DNA of 64,000 nucleotides. It comes from Gracilariopsis chorda. Taxonomy: Eukaryota; Rhodophyta; Florideophyceae; Gracilariales; Gracilariaceae. Where the stretch lies: NCBI GenBank assembly GCA_003194525.1, contig NBIV01000113.1, forward strand, positions 1-64,000. The letters run 5' to 3'. Below are positions 12,101 through 23,587 of this stretch, one piece after another. The position numbers and the translations under genes were made by a program. The notes beneath the pieces are model-generated. The model worked only from the letters and a program-made list of their open reading frames with translations. It was not told where the DNA came from and made no database searches. Position 1 is the stretch's first letter. Every line of letters starts with the position of its first letter.

Positions 12101-14264
12101 TCTGCACTCTCTGTGGTTTGGAACAGGGCGCATCCGATCTGGACGTTGCTCGCATCCGTTTCAACGGTGTATGGTAGCCCGAGTTTCGGTAGTGACAGAA
12201 CCGGGGATGGAACCGGGGATGATGTCACTGCATCCACAAGGGATGAGAAGGCCTCTTCCTCAAGGTCATCTAATGGTTCCAGATTGACTGGTTGTCCCTT
12301 GCAGAGGAGATTGTTGAGGGGTGCGGCAATATCCGCGAAGCACGGGATGAAGCGATGGTACACGTTGCACAAGCCGAGAAAAGGTCGGAGCTCCGTTTGG
12401 GTCGACCGGAGCTTTGCCTCCTTGAGGGACTTAACCCGCACCCCGTCAATTGACAACCGTCCTGGACGGATTAGGTGACCGAGGTATTTCACTGTGTCGG
12501 TGAAGAACCCAAATTTCTTGAGCTTAAGTGTGATACCTGCATCTCGTAGGACCCGCATGATATCCCTGACGTGGTTCAGGTGTTCATCCAGGTTACTGTA
12601 AAAGACAATGATATCTCCCAGGTAAACCAGGCAGGTGTTCCACTTAAAGCGGGCTAACAAAATGTCCACAGCTCGCTGGAAGGTGGGGGGCGCATTTGTA
12701 AGTCCAAACGGCATCCGTTTGAAACGGTTCAGGCCTTGGTGACAGACAAACGCCGTCTTATCATGGTCCTTCCCCCTAACTGGAACTTGCCAGTATCCCC
12801 AATTCGTGTCAAGGGTAGTGAACACCTTCGCACTTCCAAGCGAGTCAATACATTCATCCATCCTGGGGATGGGACATACGTCTTTGACGGTAATGGCATT
12901 AAGTTTGCGGTAGTCGATAAAAAAGGGCCATGACCCATCAGCATTGGGAGCTAGCACTACCGGCGAGGCCCAAGGGGACTAAGCCAGGTCGGTGACGCCT
13001 GCGCGTAACATCTTCTCAACCTGAGATTTCTCCTCCCTCCGAGCTGTCGGTCCAGCCCCGTAAGGGTGTTGCGAGATTGGCCGTAAATTCGGGAGTAAGT
13101 CAATCCGGTGTTCGATGATCCCGATTTTGCCAAGAGAATCATCCCACATAGTGGTGAATTCGTGTAACATATCCCGTAGTTGTTCACGGTGAGACTCTGC
13201 CACATGGCTGAGATCCAAAGATTCGAGCCCCTGGATTGGGTTTCTTTCTTCACTTCCCGGTGATCTGGGTCTCAAGTTGGAAACGAATGGGGTGCCTGCC
13301 TTCGTGAGAGCGGTGAGAGTCTCCAATTTCTTCGGCTCTTGCGATTGGGAACCAGATTGGGAACTAGATCCCCGGGCCTCCCCCTCCTTAGGTTCCAAAA
13401 TCCCGAGAACATCGGCTGCAGAGACCTTGTTAGGTACTATTGCCGCAGGATGCGGGAGGACGGTGCCTATGAAATGGTTTTTAACCAACCACTGTTGGGT
13501 AGTACCAACGTTTGCCAAGAGCACCCTGAAGCGTTGTTCGGGCTCGACAAGCACAACTCCGTTTGCTACGGCGAGGCTGCGGTTCTCTTATAACAAGGGG
13601 AATGGGTGGATTGTCTGTAGGCCACGTGTCGCGGAAGAAACGGACCCCCAAGCTTGTGAAGCCGGCGGGATAGAGACCGATAGAGAAACTAGGAGTTTCA
13701 TTGACGGGCGATTCGTTTCTAGCGATTGTTGGGCTGCTGGCAGCGGAACCTGTTTCTTGACTGCCTGCCGCACGGGTTTCCGAACAATCGGTATTGTCGT
13801 TCCGTCCGTCAGCTCAACGGTGTTATCGCGGGGTCTGATTGATTCCACGAAGCGATCGCAGAAGTCGCAGCCAAGAATAGTCGGGGCTGCTAACGCCTTG
13901 TAAACAAGGAACTGAAGCCGCGCAACGCAGCGTCCTAGCTTCACAACGAGGTCGATCGAGCCGATCGTAGAAAGTGGCTTGTTCTTCGCGTCTGCGAGGT
14001 CAACCGGTGGTGGTGGGCGAACCCGAGCACGCAGATTCGGGGGTATCAGAGGCAGAACCAAGAAATTGGGCCAGGCACCCGTATCGAGTACGGATAATTG
14101 GCGAACCATATACTGACTGGAAACCCCCAGTTCGGCGTAAACTTTTTAATTTCGTTTCGCCATGACCAGGACTCTATCCGAAATACGGATATTTTTCGAC
14201 CGTACCCACGGGCAACGAAGAACACCCAAGTGTTCCGAGTCGAGTTCACGTCTGTGGTGGCCAC
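9174..14264 (-). pseudogene. pol: Gypsy-A pol remnant: protease, RT, RNase H, integrase, chromodomain
   Basis: On the minus strand, protease (13588-14109) has LSVLDTGAWPN and APTILGCDFCDRF. RT (12043-12957) contains FKRMPFGLTNAPPTFQRAVD, but the catalytic YLDD is YLGD, a lethal Asp-to-Gly change. RNase H and linker follow (11503-11904), with in-frame stops near 12045 and 11950. Integrase (10721-11605) keeps an intact CSDC zinc half and D, D and E residues (VAIDILG, LSDNG, GQVERFNRT). A connecting piece (10329-10691) holds KEYYNPEKERRHKLSPIAEG. After a degraded linker, a chromodomain fragment (9174-9425) shows KEFVIDTI, then DTLEPIEHLPRSKVLQY, with the usual cage Trp replaced by Leu. Many frame changes make the gene non-functional. 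Confidence 0.9.
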
Positions 14265-14278
14265 TTCCTTTGTGAGGA

Positions 14279-16141
14279 TTATGACCGAGGAGCGAGACTT
14301 TTCGACCTCTGGTGCCTCTGACTTCGACGCCGAGGGCTTTTCTCCTTGATAGAAGGCTCCCGTGCCCAGTTTTTCTGAGCTACCTCGCCGCTCTTCTGCT
14401 GGTCTTCGGGGACCGCAGGGACTGCGGCATTGCCACTCGGTGGTGGTACTGGTGCCGTGCGTTGAGTTGGGAAAGCTGCGAGAGAGCGTGGAAAATCCGA
14501 CTTTGCCCTCAAGTAAGAGGTCGCAGGAACCCTCTCCCTTTCCGCAGGGTTTAACGCCTCGTAGTGTGCGATTGCCTTTGCCATCTACTTAAGAGTAAGG
14601 AATCAATTGGTCGAAACATGTCCTGGGCGATGACACAAGTGACAGATAATCGAGCGGAGCTGCTCCGCCGTGTGCGGCCTCCTGTCTTGCCGTTGCGGGT
14701 ACGGGTCTCGACAGCCTGGACGTTGGTGGGTTTTCGCGCCGGAGTATGGAACCCGCAATGCCGGGATATGGTTTCCGGCGTACAAGGCGGGGTCTGTCTC
14801 CTCCGTAGGAGCCTCCGTCATCGATGGTAGATCCCCGGTCGGGAGGGACTGGAAATCCTTCTGGACGAGGTGTAGGTTGTCTTAGTCATCACGATGGTTA
14901 AACCGCGTTAATGAGAGCGACGGGAAGAATCCCTCCAAATGGAGGACTTTCCAGGAACGTGGTTTGAAGCCCTGACGCGCACGCAGCGCGTCACCCTTCG
15001 CCTGGGCGAATTGTACGAGCTCCAGGTACGTGACCTTCCGTCTGTCCTCCCGATGACAGGCAACCAGAGTCCTACTAGTAGGGTCGAGGCCATCGACGAG
15101 CACAGTACACCGCTCTTGTGCGGGCTAAACATTACCACATCTGTGGAAGGCTTTGTTCAGCCGCGTGGAGTAGACTGTCTCCGATTCATCCGGCTTTTGC
15201 TTGGTGTCCCTCAACGTGAAAATTGTAGATTGTATTGCATTCCTTGTGGCATGGGAGCGCAGCAAATATTGCACCGCCTCTGGCCAACAGGAGACACCTC
15301 CTTCGAAGGCCGTCGATGAGCCACGTACCAAGTTGAACTGGCCCTCGGCCATTCCCTTGAGGAAATAGGGCAACGCAACGTAAACCTGGGCCTCACTCAT
15401 TCCGATTATATCGGCTTGCGCTACAAAGTGGGCTAGTAAGTCCAGGATAAGAATTGGATCCTCCCCAGAGAATTCCTTTTGGTGCTTTTTTAACTGCAAA
15501 TGACGAATGCAGTCCTTCACACGACTAGTCCCCCTCGGGGTGCAATCCATGTTGGAGTCCTCCAGCCGATAGTATCGGTACGAGAGTAGCTTCCGATATA
15601 GTAGGTTTGTCGGCTTCAGTTCCTTGAGACCAAGGTGCTTCCTGCCTTTTTCCCGGCCACGGACGGCTCCTTGAGTTGCTTCCGTCACCTTTGAACGCGT
15701 AGCGCGGGAGCTGTGGTATTCTCGCTCGCTTTCCGAGGACTCGGAAGACGATGGAGAACCCAGATCCATCTCGACTGCCTTCTTCTGCTCATTGCGGGCT
15801 TTGGCAAGGTGCGACTTCCGGGATCCTTCCTCGGGTTCTAGGATAGCGGCGGGAGCTGCGGCGTCCATAACAATGATCTGATCCACCGTCTCGAGACGGG
15901 CTATCAGACGAGTAATCTGTTCAGCCGCCTCCTTGTGGAGGGTTTCCGGAACCTTCCGGGTCTCCAACAGTTTGTTGACGTCAGACCTCAAGGCACGAAC
16001 GTCTTTGGTTACGTCCCGCACGTCCGAGGTACCAAACCGGACAGGCAGGGCGGTTAAATCCTGGAGTAGAGCCACCTGAGAGGATTGTAAAATCCTCACC
16101 TGTGCCTCCAACTTCCGGAGGCTGTACTCATCGGACTTCAA
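14279..16141 (-). pseudogene. gag: Gypsy-A gag remnant
   Basis: The minus-strand frame from 16141 contains a coiled-coil-like N-terminus, a Ser/Glu-rich patch and a capsid-like core (PYFLKGMAEGQFNL, CWPEAVQYLLRS, RLNKAFHRCGNV). It has an in-frame stop near 15125. The frame continues at 15103 (VDGLDPTSRTL). A zinc knuckle of C-x2-C-x4-H-x4-(C) type follows near 14620 (CHLCHRPGH), with the last Cys position disturbed by a break. The tail continues at 14584 (AKAIAHYEALNPAER). Each block is homologous to Gypsy-B gag. The N-terminus upstream of 16141 is out of frame, so the original start is not visible. Confidence 0.87.
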
Positions 16142-16471
16142 CGACGGGGCTGCTGCCGCGTTGGGCGCGGGATCAGCCAGTCCTCGAGCAGGGGGGCACC
16201 GTTATCATAACGGGCTCCCCGGGAAGCTGGGCCTTGTTAATCACCTCCCGGCACTCCCAGAACGTCCTGCGGAAGCGGAGGAAGAGTCTGGGGTAGACCA
16301 GAGGAAACGGGCACCGATGCAGCTCTGGACCGAGCTTTCGGTGGACGAGATATCTCCTGCCGATACAGATCGAATCAAGGCAGACCACAACACAACTTCC
16401 GATCATTCGGACAAGATTAAAGATAACCGTAAGCACGGGGTAGAATTTCAATTCCGGAATCCGGGAACAAT

Positions 16472-16493
16472 CCGATTTTAGGTCGGGACACCA
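16472..16493 (-). other. Primer-binding site of Gypsy-A
   Basis: In the sense of the element the site begins with TGG 3 bp inside the 5' LTR and runs for 22 nt (TGGTGTCCCGACCTAAAATC plus GG). Its complement ends in CCA and includes a plausible T-loop CGATT, as expected for the 3' end of a primer tRNA. The tRNA species is not identified. The same site recurs in Gypsy-B and Gypsy-C with small changes. Confidence 0.8.
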
Positions 16494-16496
16494 GTT

Positions 16497-17319
16497 TGTG
16501 GTGCCAAACCGTGAGTTAACGGAGGAAACCCACTACTGCGGACGGGACACCTCAAGGTGTTCAGCCTTGCTCCCCTGTATGGGGTAATTCAGCCGTAGAG
16601 CCCTCCGAGTAGTCGGCGCGTGCCGGGCGTAACTCCGGGCGACTACGTCCTGCCTTACAGACGGGGGTGTGTAGGATGGCTTAGAACTGGGGATCTGGAT
16701 GCGCCGGGCCACGGCTATCTCCAGGGACCAGAATGGGCGTACAACGACGAGATGCACTGCGGAGCACTGTCTTGTGACAACGATAAATGATCCCGAGACT
16801 TCTGCGCAAACCTGGATACAGGGCGGAGTAGAATGAACCGTAACACGGGTAAGTAGACCAAATAAAGAAACAAATAAAGAAACAAATAAAGAAACAAGTA
16901 CCGTTACTAACGGGTGGTCACTCCTCGGTGAGACAAGGGGGATCACTAGACCGGAGGCGGTGAGGGGACCCTCCAAGAGTGGAGTTGTACCCGTACACCG
17001 ACGGTGAAGTTAGAGCCAAGTCCCTCGTTGGAGTTTTACTTTTGGGGAGGAGTGGCAGCGGCCGCTCCCTTAAATACCATATTCCGGCACAGTCTGGCAG
17101 CACACCCACGTGTGCTACTTGGCCCGTGGGCACGGAGCACCCCGCTAGTTGGGCGCATGACGTCCCACATGTACTATTATTACCCTCTATACAGAGGTAC
17201 CCCCTAATGGGGCAATCAGGTGACGGATACTCATATACACCCTATCCACCCCGGGGATACCGCCATCCCGTTATGAATAACGGTTTGATCCCCTCGTCTT
17301 GAGAGCACATTGCACCACA
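16497..17319 (-). repeat. 5' LTR of Gypsy-A
   Basis: 823 bp, partner of 6188-7028. It carries three AAATAAAGAAAC-like 12-bp units at 16861-16898 where the other LTR has two, and it lacks the 32-bp block. Confidence 0.93.
17070..17076 (-). promoter_or_regulatory. TATA-like box in Gypsy-A LTR
   Basis: Sense-strand TATTTAA occurs here and at the matching place in the other LTR (6749-6755). It is the best TATA-like motif in the LTR. No transcription start can be seen from sequence, so this is tentative. Confidence 0.3.
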
Positions 17320-17324
17320 GTAGA

Positions 17325-18192
17325 ATGGCTCCCCGTTCTTCACCCTCCTCGTACGGCCGCAGATAATGGAATCGAGGAAATGAGCACTGCAAAACACGCA
17401 TTTCCCACGCAGAGCTTTGTCTGGCACATATTGCTTGTCTTGCGTGCTAGAAGGCACAAATATCGGAGAAATCTGGTACATATTGGGAAGATTCCAATAG
17501 AAAAGGATAGTTGTCTACACTGAGAGCAGAGTCCACTACACAAGTTCCTCCGGTAGGCACATAAATCTGTTCCAGCTTTCTATATATCGACCTCCATTCT
17601 GCGATGGTAGAATCTTGCATACAACCTGAATCGTTTATCAAACACGCTATAATAATCCCATCAGGAGAAAATACAAACACATTGAAAACAAAATGATTGT
17701 GCTGCCACCCATTGTAAAACCTGTTCTGAATGATACCATGGTGCTTTGTTGCAGATAAAGTGTGAAACCATGAGCAACAGCGTAGACATCCCCAAAAAAT
17801 AATACTTTTATCGGTACCACGTCACGAGCAACGAAAGATCTTTATTGTCGGGGTAGAGGCTATAGACGTAGCACCACTTCGTCTTCGGCAAACTGCACTT
17901 GCAGTTTGCGGTCATCACGCCATACCAAGGCGGAGCTGTCTCCTAAAGGTGGGGGGAGTGGGAATAAAGCGATTGTACGAGATTCCTGGAGTGCGGAGCG
18001 CGTCTGATGGCAGCTTATTCGAGCCCAATGCGAGCACGATGGCCTGCCAAGCAGGATATACCGTGCTCCCAATGGCTCCGAACAAATTTTGAGATCTACT
18101 CTGACCCGCTCCGCTCCGATAAACCTTCTTCCATGGAAATAACATGACTTAAATGCTGCTTTGAACTGTTCTACTTCATACTTGTTAGGCAT
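17325..18192 (-). pseudogene. PIF/Harbinger-like (DDE_Tnp_4) transposase remnant
   Basis: The minus-strand frame at 17447-17680 reads VFSPDGIIIACLINDSG, then CMQDSTIAEW and GGTCVVDSAL. This is the Harbinger nuclease pattern: F-x-P-D-G, then G-S-x-H-D-S-x-I, then a D in a GD/VDSAF context. A neighbouring frame continues as RTRRVKNGEPFY up to the Gypsy-A insertion edge. Upstream, 17860-18192 may be the N-terminal part (MPNKYEVEQF...) in another frame. The catalytic pattern is damaged (Cys-Met-Gln for Ser-x-His). The gene was cut by Gypsy-A, and its C-terminal scrap lies at 6073-6187. Confidence 0.65.
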
Positions 18193-19362
18193 TGCAATTC
18201 CTGCAGCATGATCTTTTGGTGATGCTTAAATATAAACGCCTTCCGAAACGAAGAAAACAGATGTAAAAGTGCCTTTTATCCCAAAAAGCATACAAAATGC
18301 AGCGCATGAGCCTCTGTAGCGGTATAAAGAGAGCATGAGTACCTAAAAACTTGATGCGGTTAGTTTACGTGGTCTACAGTGACAAATAAGACGTGTTGGG
18401 CGTCCTTGAATGGACCCATCAGAGCTATAAGGAGAGTGAGATTTGTAACAGGTTGTGAATGGCTTAAGAAGGTGAGGAAAAGCTGCATGATCAAACCCAC
18501 AAAGCTTGATGAATGATTGATCACACCCAGAGACCAAAATAATTTCAAACACCAAAAGAGCTGGGTGATGTAATGATTATCGCGTGATGCGACCAGCACC
18601 ACGTCTCACTCGTTCACGAATCAGTTTCTTCCGAAATAAAGTGAGACGACGAGCCCGAAAGTGCTTTGAAAAAACAGGAGTGACAAAGGGCTTCATAGTC
18701 ACTTAGATGTCGCACCGGTAAATCCTTGTGGGATGGCTTCGTGAAAAGGGCATTATGATAGTAGTATCAGTGAATATTAGAGTGAACGATACACCGTATG
18801 AGTATAGCCTTATTTTGTGTGTTCGTCGTTTCTGTGCGACCACATATTTTATGATGCACGAAGGTATGTTTGAATGTGAGTTTGTGTACATACTCAACTT
18901 GCGTTCTTACGAATCTTCCAATGTCTAAAGCCAAAACCCCTTATTTGGCAAAATCTTACTAGTACGATGGCTGGTAAGCTATCGCACTAATTACTAACTG
19001 TATAAGAAACGGTAGTAAAAATAATAAATAAAATTAACTAGAGTTCATCACACAATGTGTGGTTTATGTGCACTACTATTTTCAGGCACTAAATGAATTT
19101 GCTTTCTCTCACTTCTTCAAATCACTAACTTAGTGTACGAAAATTAATATATGAACTGCACATGATTTGCGATACCGAATCTTTTGGGGCAACATCAAAT
19201 TCACCAGATATTGCCTTCAGAGACCGTGTAGTTTAGAAAGCGAAAAATTGGTGAACTGATTTGGTATTGGAAACGAAAGAAGCCAGATTTTTTATATTAC
19301 AGGTAAGCTCAATCGGTTGGCGCGAATGTAGCGTTGGTGCTGTAATTTGTTGTGTACACTTT
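18193..19362. other. AT-rich intergenic stretch, no gene seen
   Basis: Only short frames occur and none shows a recognisable motif. The sequence is AT-rich from about 18900 to 19300. It separates the Harbinger remnant from the copia element. Confidence 0.45.
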
Positions 19363-19509
19363 TGTGAATGGAGCCACGCTGGCCACCAGTTGGAACGCGG
19401 AATACAGTCACCTCGTTCCAACTGGAGGCAGTAAATAAGTGACCTCGCGGATCTGCCCTCCTCGCAAGGTCGGAGGGAAGGACAGGGTGTGAAATCAAAC
19501 CCAGCTACA
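19363..19509 (+). repeat. 5' LTR of the copia element
   Basis: 147 bp, starting TGTGAATGGAGCCACG and ending GAGCTACA-like (CCAGCTACA). It matches 36623-36769 with roughly a dozen substitutions. No clear tRNA primer site is recognisable just inside it. Confidence 0.8.
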
Positions 19510-19544
19510 TAGAAGCATCCCTGCCAAACCACCCTCTGCACACC

Positions 19545-19995
19545 TTCCGTGCTTCCACCCGCCCACGCCGCCGCGCACACATCCCCTCCGTTCATGCCGC
19601 CGCACATCCCCTCCACGCGCGCCGCCACACAACTTCTATGCCCGCGCCCCCGCACAACTTCCCCGATTGCCGTGCTACCGCCTCCCCTCCCCCCGCATAT
19701 ACTTTTTGGTTGTCACGCCGCGGTCCCAACCCCCATCTCTTGCCGCCTACGACTTGGGTGCCGTGCAGCCACCCTCCACACCGCACATATTTCTTAGGTG
19801 GCTGCACCGCGGCCCCAAACCCCCCACGCTTCCAAGAACTCGGTCGCCGTGACGCCGCCCCTTTGGCCCCCGGCACACGTAATACTTGAGGGCCGTGTTG
19901 TCGCCACCCCCTTCCCGACCTGCACACACATCACTTGGTTGTCCTGCTGTTGCTGCCGTTCCCCCTCCCCCCCACACACAACTTGGTTTTCACGT
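19545..19995 (+). repeat. C-rich imperfect minisatellite-like tract
   Basis: The plus strand is strongly C-rich with repeating modules built from CGCACA(T/C)A, a pyrimidine-purine CTTGGTTGTC-like block and CCGCGGYCCC. The spacing is irregular, roughly 55-60 bp. Modules drift in sequence and I could not define a fixed unit by eye. The tract lies in the leader of the copia element just after its 5' LTR. Confidence 0.5.
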
Positions 19996-20890
19996 TTTAC
20001 CCCCCTTTTATTCGGCTTTCCATTAGAGCATGCGCAATAGAAGTTTCTTGAAAGCCACCGTGTCGTTGAACAACCCTTGTCCCTGGCTTGGGCTTTGGAC
20101 TGGTCACCTAAAGCTTCTACTGGCGACTCAGCGCAGTTACTGCATGCTCAGCGTAGCGTTCTTCAACCTTGGGATACGAGTACCGACGGAGAACTGGGAA
20201 GTCTAAAGTCCTGAATAAGGCCTCGCGATTTCATTACTGCGCAAGGGAAGTTGAACATAAGAAGAGCTACTTTGTAAGTCTTGAATAAGGCCTCCGCCGC
20301 TATTACCCCTTTAGGAAAGTTATCAATTGGCTGAGGTAATGTTCGAAAGCCGAATACCGGCTGGGAATCGACTCTTGCCCTACAACTGGCTCAGCTGGGG
20401 TGAGTATGGCTGCTCGTATGGGGACATAGTGTCTATTCGTTCGGCCCGGACCTTAGTGAGAACAAGGACGTCTTACAGAGAACGACTGCTGCGCAAGCAG
20501 CCGTAAGGAATTAGAGGAGGCCAACTAGTGAACATATATTCTGCTCTTAGTAGCTACTCCAGGACATTTGGGAAGTTACACGCATCATTGCTCTGGATTG
20601 CGCACAACTTGAACAGACCACTGAAATCGCATCTCCCCGAGAGATTCTTACTCGGAGCCAGAGGTGTGACCTTAAGGGAACCGGAGATCGCATCTCCTGC
20701 CAGTAGACCCGGCTACTTAAAAGTAGCAGAAGGATCCCTCGACCGGTAGAGAATCCTATCTGCCACGCTTCCTTAGTCTCGCGCCGAGTGGTACTCTGCG
20801 ATGGATTCTGAGACTCACAACGAAAATAAACGTATACCCGTCTAGAAGGGGGCGCTGATCTTTACGCTTGGCGTATATACATTAGGCATC
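19996..20890. other. Copia untranslated leader, no clear gene
   Basis: This stretch between the C-rich tract and the gag region contains only short frames without recognised motifs. It probably belongs to the copia leader, though extra inserted sequence cannot be excluded. Confidence 0.4.
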
Positions 20891-22655
20891 TCATGCACTC
20901 CCTACAATCATTATTTGTTCTGACGGAACCTCGTACAACTGAGGGTTCCGCTGCCGCTCGAAAGAGATGGGACGATGTCGATCGTAAGGCAAGATCGGAC
21001 ATCATCTAGAACCTAGGCACGCAACTGATCTTCGAAATCTCGGCACTACTCAAACAAGAACACAGCTCTGGTTTGGAGGTATGGAATAAATTGGAGTCCA
21101 CCTCCAAGAAAGACAACATACAGTCCAGGTTGAACCTTTGCCAAAAGCTAAGCACCTTGACATTCAAGGGTGGCAAAGACATACAAAGACATTTGATAGA
21201 GCTGGATACAACCTATCTAGAGCTCGCTAGACTTGACCCACCCACGGACAAAGAGCAATCCGTGACTCTGCTTCACACCTTGCCGGACTTATTAATGGCA
21301 ACCAAATTGTTGGACGACGCAACCAACATGGAATACAATCAAGTCGTTTCGATTATGCGATCTGAAATGGACTGACGTATTCCCCGGGCTTCTACATCTA
21401 CGACGAAGATCACAAAGGCCAAGAAAGATGGCAGTCACTCTTACCCCGCTACGAAGAACCCTACAAAAGCAGCGTGCGTATGTTGGTATTGTGGACTCAT
21501 TGGCCATATCAGGGCCGAATGTTGGCGCAAGAAGAACAATAACCAACATCAGCTCAACAATAAAAGCTCCAGTAATAATAAAAATAACGAAGGGGAAGGA
21601 AGTAACAACAATCGAACTTGGGGCTCGAACAATTTTCCCGACGCCCACAACCAAGGGTGACCAAACGCTAGCCGCAACCATGACCACAGAAACAGGAACC
21701 ACCACCGCGGATTCATAGCATTAGACAATGCCAGTCTCTTCCAGGACAACCTAACCCCAACATGGCTAGACTCTGGGGCTAGTCATGTTTTCATCAAGAA
21801 CAAACTGTTTTTCTGGGAATATCACCAAACACTTCCGCAAACAGTAAACAATTGCGACAACCAGTCAGAGATCGTGGGGTGTGGAACAAGAAAGCTAACC
21901 TTCGGAACTGGACTTATATTACCGGCCAAACATACCCCAACCTCGGACTCTAACTGAGTATCGTTATCCGTCCTGGCGACGTATGTCGAGGTACAATTCT
22001 CAAATGGCTTGATAATTAGATACCGCACAACGGACAAAGTCATACAACAATCCACTCCGAGAAATGGACTCTATCCCCTACCGAGCCCCGTACCAACACC
22101 AGAGGTACAGGCCGCGGCACACGCACCTGGCAATAGAGCCAAAGATTGGCACTAGAAACTCGGACACCCAAACCGACATAAACTCTTGGCATGCATTGAC
22201 TTGTGTCAAGGCGTACCTGAACTCTCCCTAGACGAAGTCAATAACGTCATATGCACTCCGGGCATTGGCGCCGGTGCCAAGCATGCTCCTCTTCGTAAAT
22301 CACACTCCGTGGTGCAGAGAACATTGGAGTTAACGCACACCGGTCTCACTAAATCCATTAATCCGACTTTATTACAAGGTTTTAAGTATATGAAAGTCCT
22401 CATTGATGACAAAACGACCAGCTCAATATACTAAGTAAGAAGGCAAAGTTTTTCGAACATGTCCGCTGGTACAAGGCTCGTGCGGAAACCGAACTACCTC
22501 CTAAGTTAATGTACCGCGCTCGACTTGACGGGGCGGGTGAGAATAGGTCCGATGAAGTTGTATCATACGAGATGGAGAATGGTATAGTACTAGAGTTCAT
22601 CCCACCGTACGCACACCAATCGAACGGCGTAGCAGAGAAAGTCATCCAAGCCTTG
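20891..22655 (+). pseudogene. Copia gag, protease and integrase (left half)
   Basis: One plus-strand frame carries the gag core (LEVWNKLESTSKKDNIQSRL). A perfect CCHC zinc knuckle CWYCGLIGHIRAEC lies at 21481-21522. The protease motif WLDSGASHVFIKN follows near 21765, then the GAG-pre-integrase region (KLGHPNRHKLL) near 22160. The end of the integrase core (VLEFIPPYAHQSNGVAEK) includes its catalytic Glu near 22630. The frame has stops at about 21018, 21373, 21658, 21955 and 22153, and a frame break near 22432. Most stops are TGA or TAG, one base change from CGA or CAG. The coding sequence is cut at 22655 by Gypsy-B and resumes in frame at 34341. Confidence 0.87.
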
Positions 22656-23482
22656 TGAAGTGCAACGCCCTCAGGGAGGGATTCTAGGTACTTGAACGTT
22701 TTCCCGATATTATCGGTTGTGTAGTGCGTGTATGAACTACGCCCCACAATGGTGGGTATGGACACGTGGGACACGGTTTTGGGTCAGTTGGCGGTTGGAC
22801 ACAGTAGTGGATGTTGCCACGAAATGTGGAGTATTTTAGTTAATATTATTTATTATTTTCACACCCATTTCTGGGAAGCTAGTACTTAGTGCGACGGCGC
22901 ACTGCCGTCGCACCAGTAAACCTTCCCCAACAAGGGACCCCAACCTGGGGAATTGGCTCTAGTTGTTGCCGCTTGCGCGCGTACTCTACTCCTCCTTGGA
23001 GGGAAACGCCGTGAACCACAGGACATCTAACCCCCTTGCACATCTAAAGGGACCCATCACTGGGAGTATAATTGTTCCAATTGCATTGGTGTTTCGCCCT
23101 GTATAGGGAGTCCTGTCCACCGGCATTGCCGTATCTGCCCGTCGCTCTCGCGACCCACTTCGTCCTCTCTTCCTCCTCTTCGCCCTTCCTTTTTCCCCTT
23201 TTTAGGGTAGTACCTCCCGCTATCCGCGGCCCTCGTGTGCGCATCCGCTCACACACCCCCACTTACGTGGAAAAATACCTCTACTGAGGATCACACCCCG
23301 CTCACGCGGATACCGATTCTTCGCCTTCACCTCCCTGCGCGAGTCGCGGCAGATGTCCCTGGTCTTACAAACCGGCTTCGCCGTGACACCTCTGGGAGGG
23401 CTCTACCCAACTGGGTTCACCTCGTGAGAGGAAGATCCCGAACGTCTTTCGGTGTTTTTCTCCTTTGGGGCATTGCAACACA
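22656..23482 (+). repeat. 5' LTR of Gypsy-B
   Basis: 827 bp from TGAAGTGCAACGCC to CATTGCAACACA. It contains an AT-rich TATA-like stretch at 22832-22859 and many short perfect inverted repeats. Short reading frames inside the LTR have no motif and are not considered genes. Confidence 0.96.
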
Positions 23483-23485
23483 AAG

Positions 23486-23507
23486 TGGTCTCCTGACTTA
23501 GAATCGG
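23486..23507 (+). other. Primer-binding site of Gypsy-B
   Basis: Begins with TGG 3 bp inside the LTR (TGGTCTCCTGACTTAGAATC plus GG). It differs from the Gypsy-A site at a few positions and from the Gypsy-C site at two. The primer tRNA is not identified. Confidence 0.8.
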
Positions 23508-23587
23508 TTTTTGTTTTCCCTCTTACGAGGTTTGTTTTTATTTACCGGAAGTTCCGTGATCGTTTCCCGTCGTAACGGTATTTTCTC

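Larger units (their letters stand above)
6188..17319 (-). mobile_element. Gypsy-A: complete but dead chromodomain Ty3/gypsy retrotransposon
   Basis: The element is 11.1 kb and runs on the minus strand. It has TG...CA long terminal repeats at 6188-7028 and 16497-17319 and a perfect 5-bp target duplication GTAGA (6183-6187 and 17320-17324). A primer-binding site lies 3 bp inside the 5' LTR and a polypurine tract directly abuts the 3' LTR. Internal order on the minus strand is gag, protease, RT, RNase H, integrase, chromodomain. An extra gene on the plus strand lies between the chromodomain and the 3' LTR. All genes carry stops and frame changes. The LTRs differ by scattered substitutions and two indels, so this copy is older than Gypsy-B. 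It landed inside a Harbinger-type transposase remnant. Confidence 0.95.

Noticed and set aside
23044-23501. Several frames inside the Gypsy-B and Gypsy-C LTRs
   Set aside because: They repeat identically in each LTR, have no motifs, and lie in non-coding LTR sequence.
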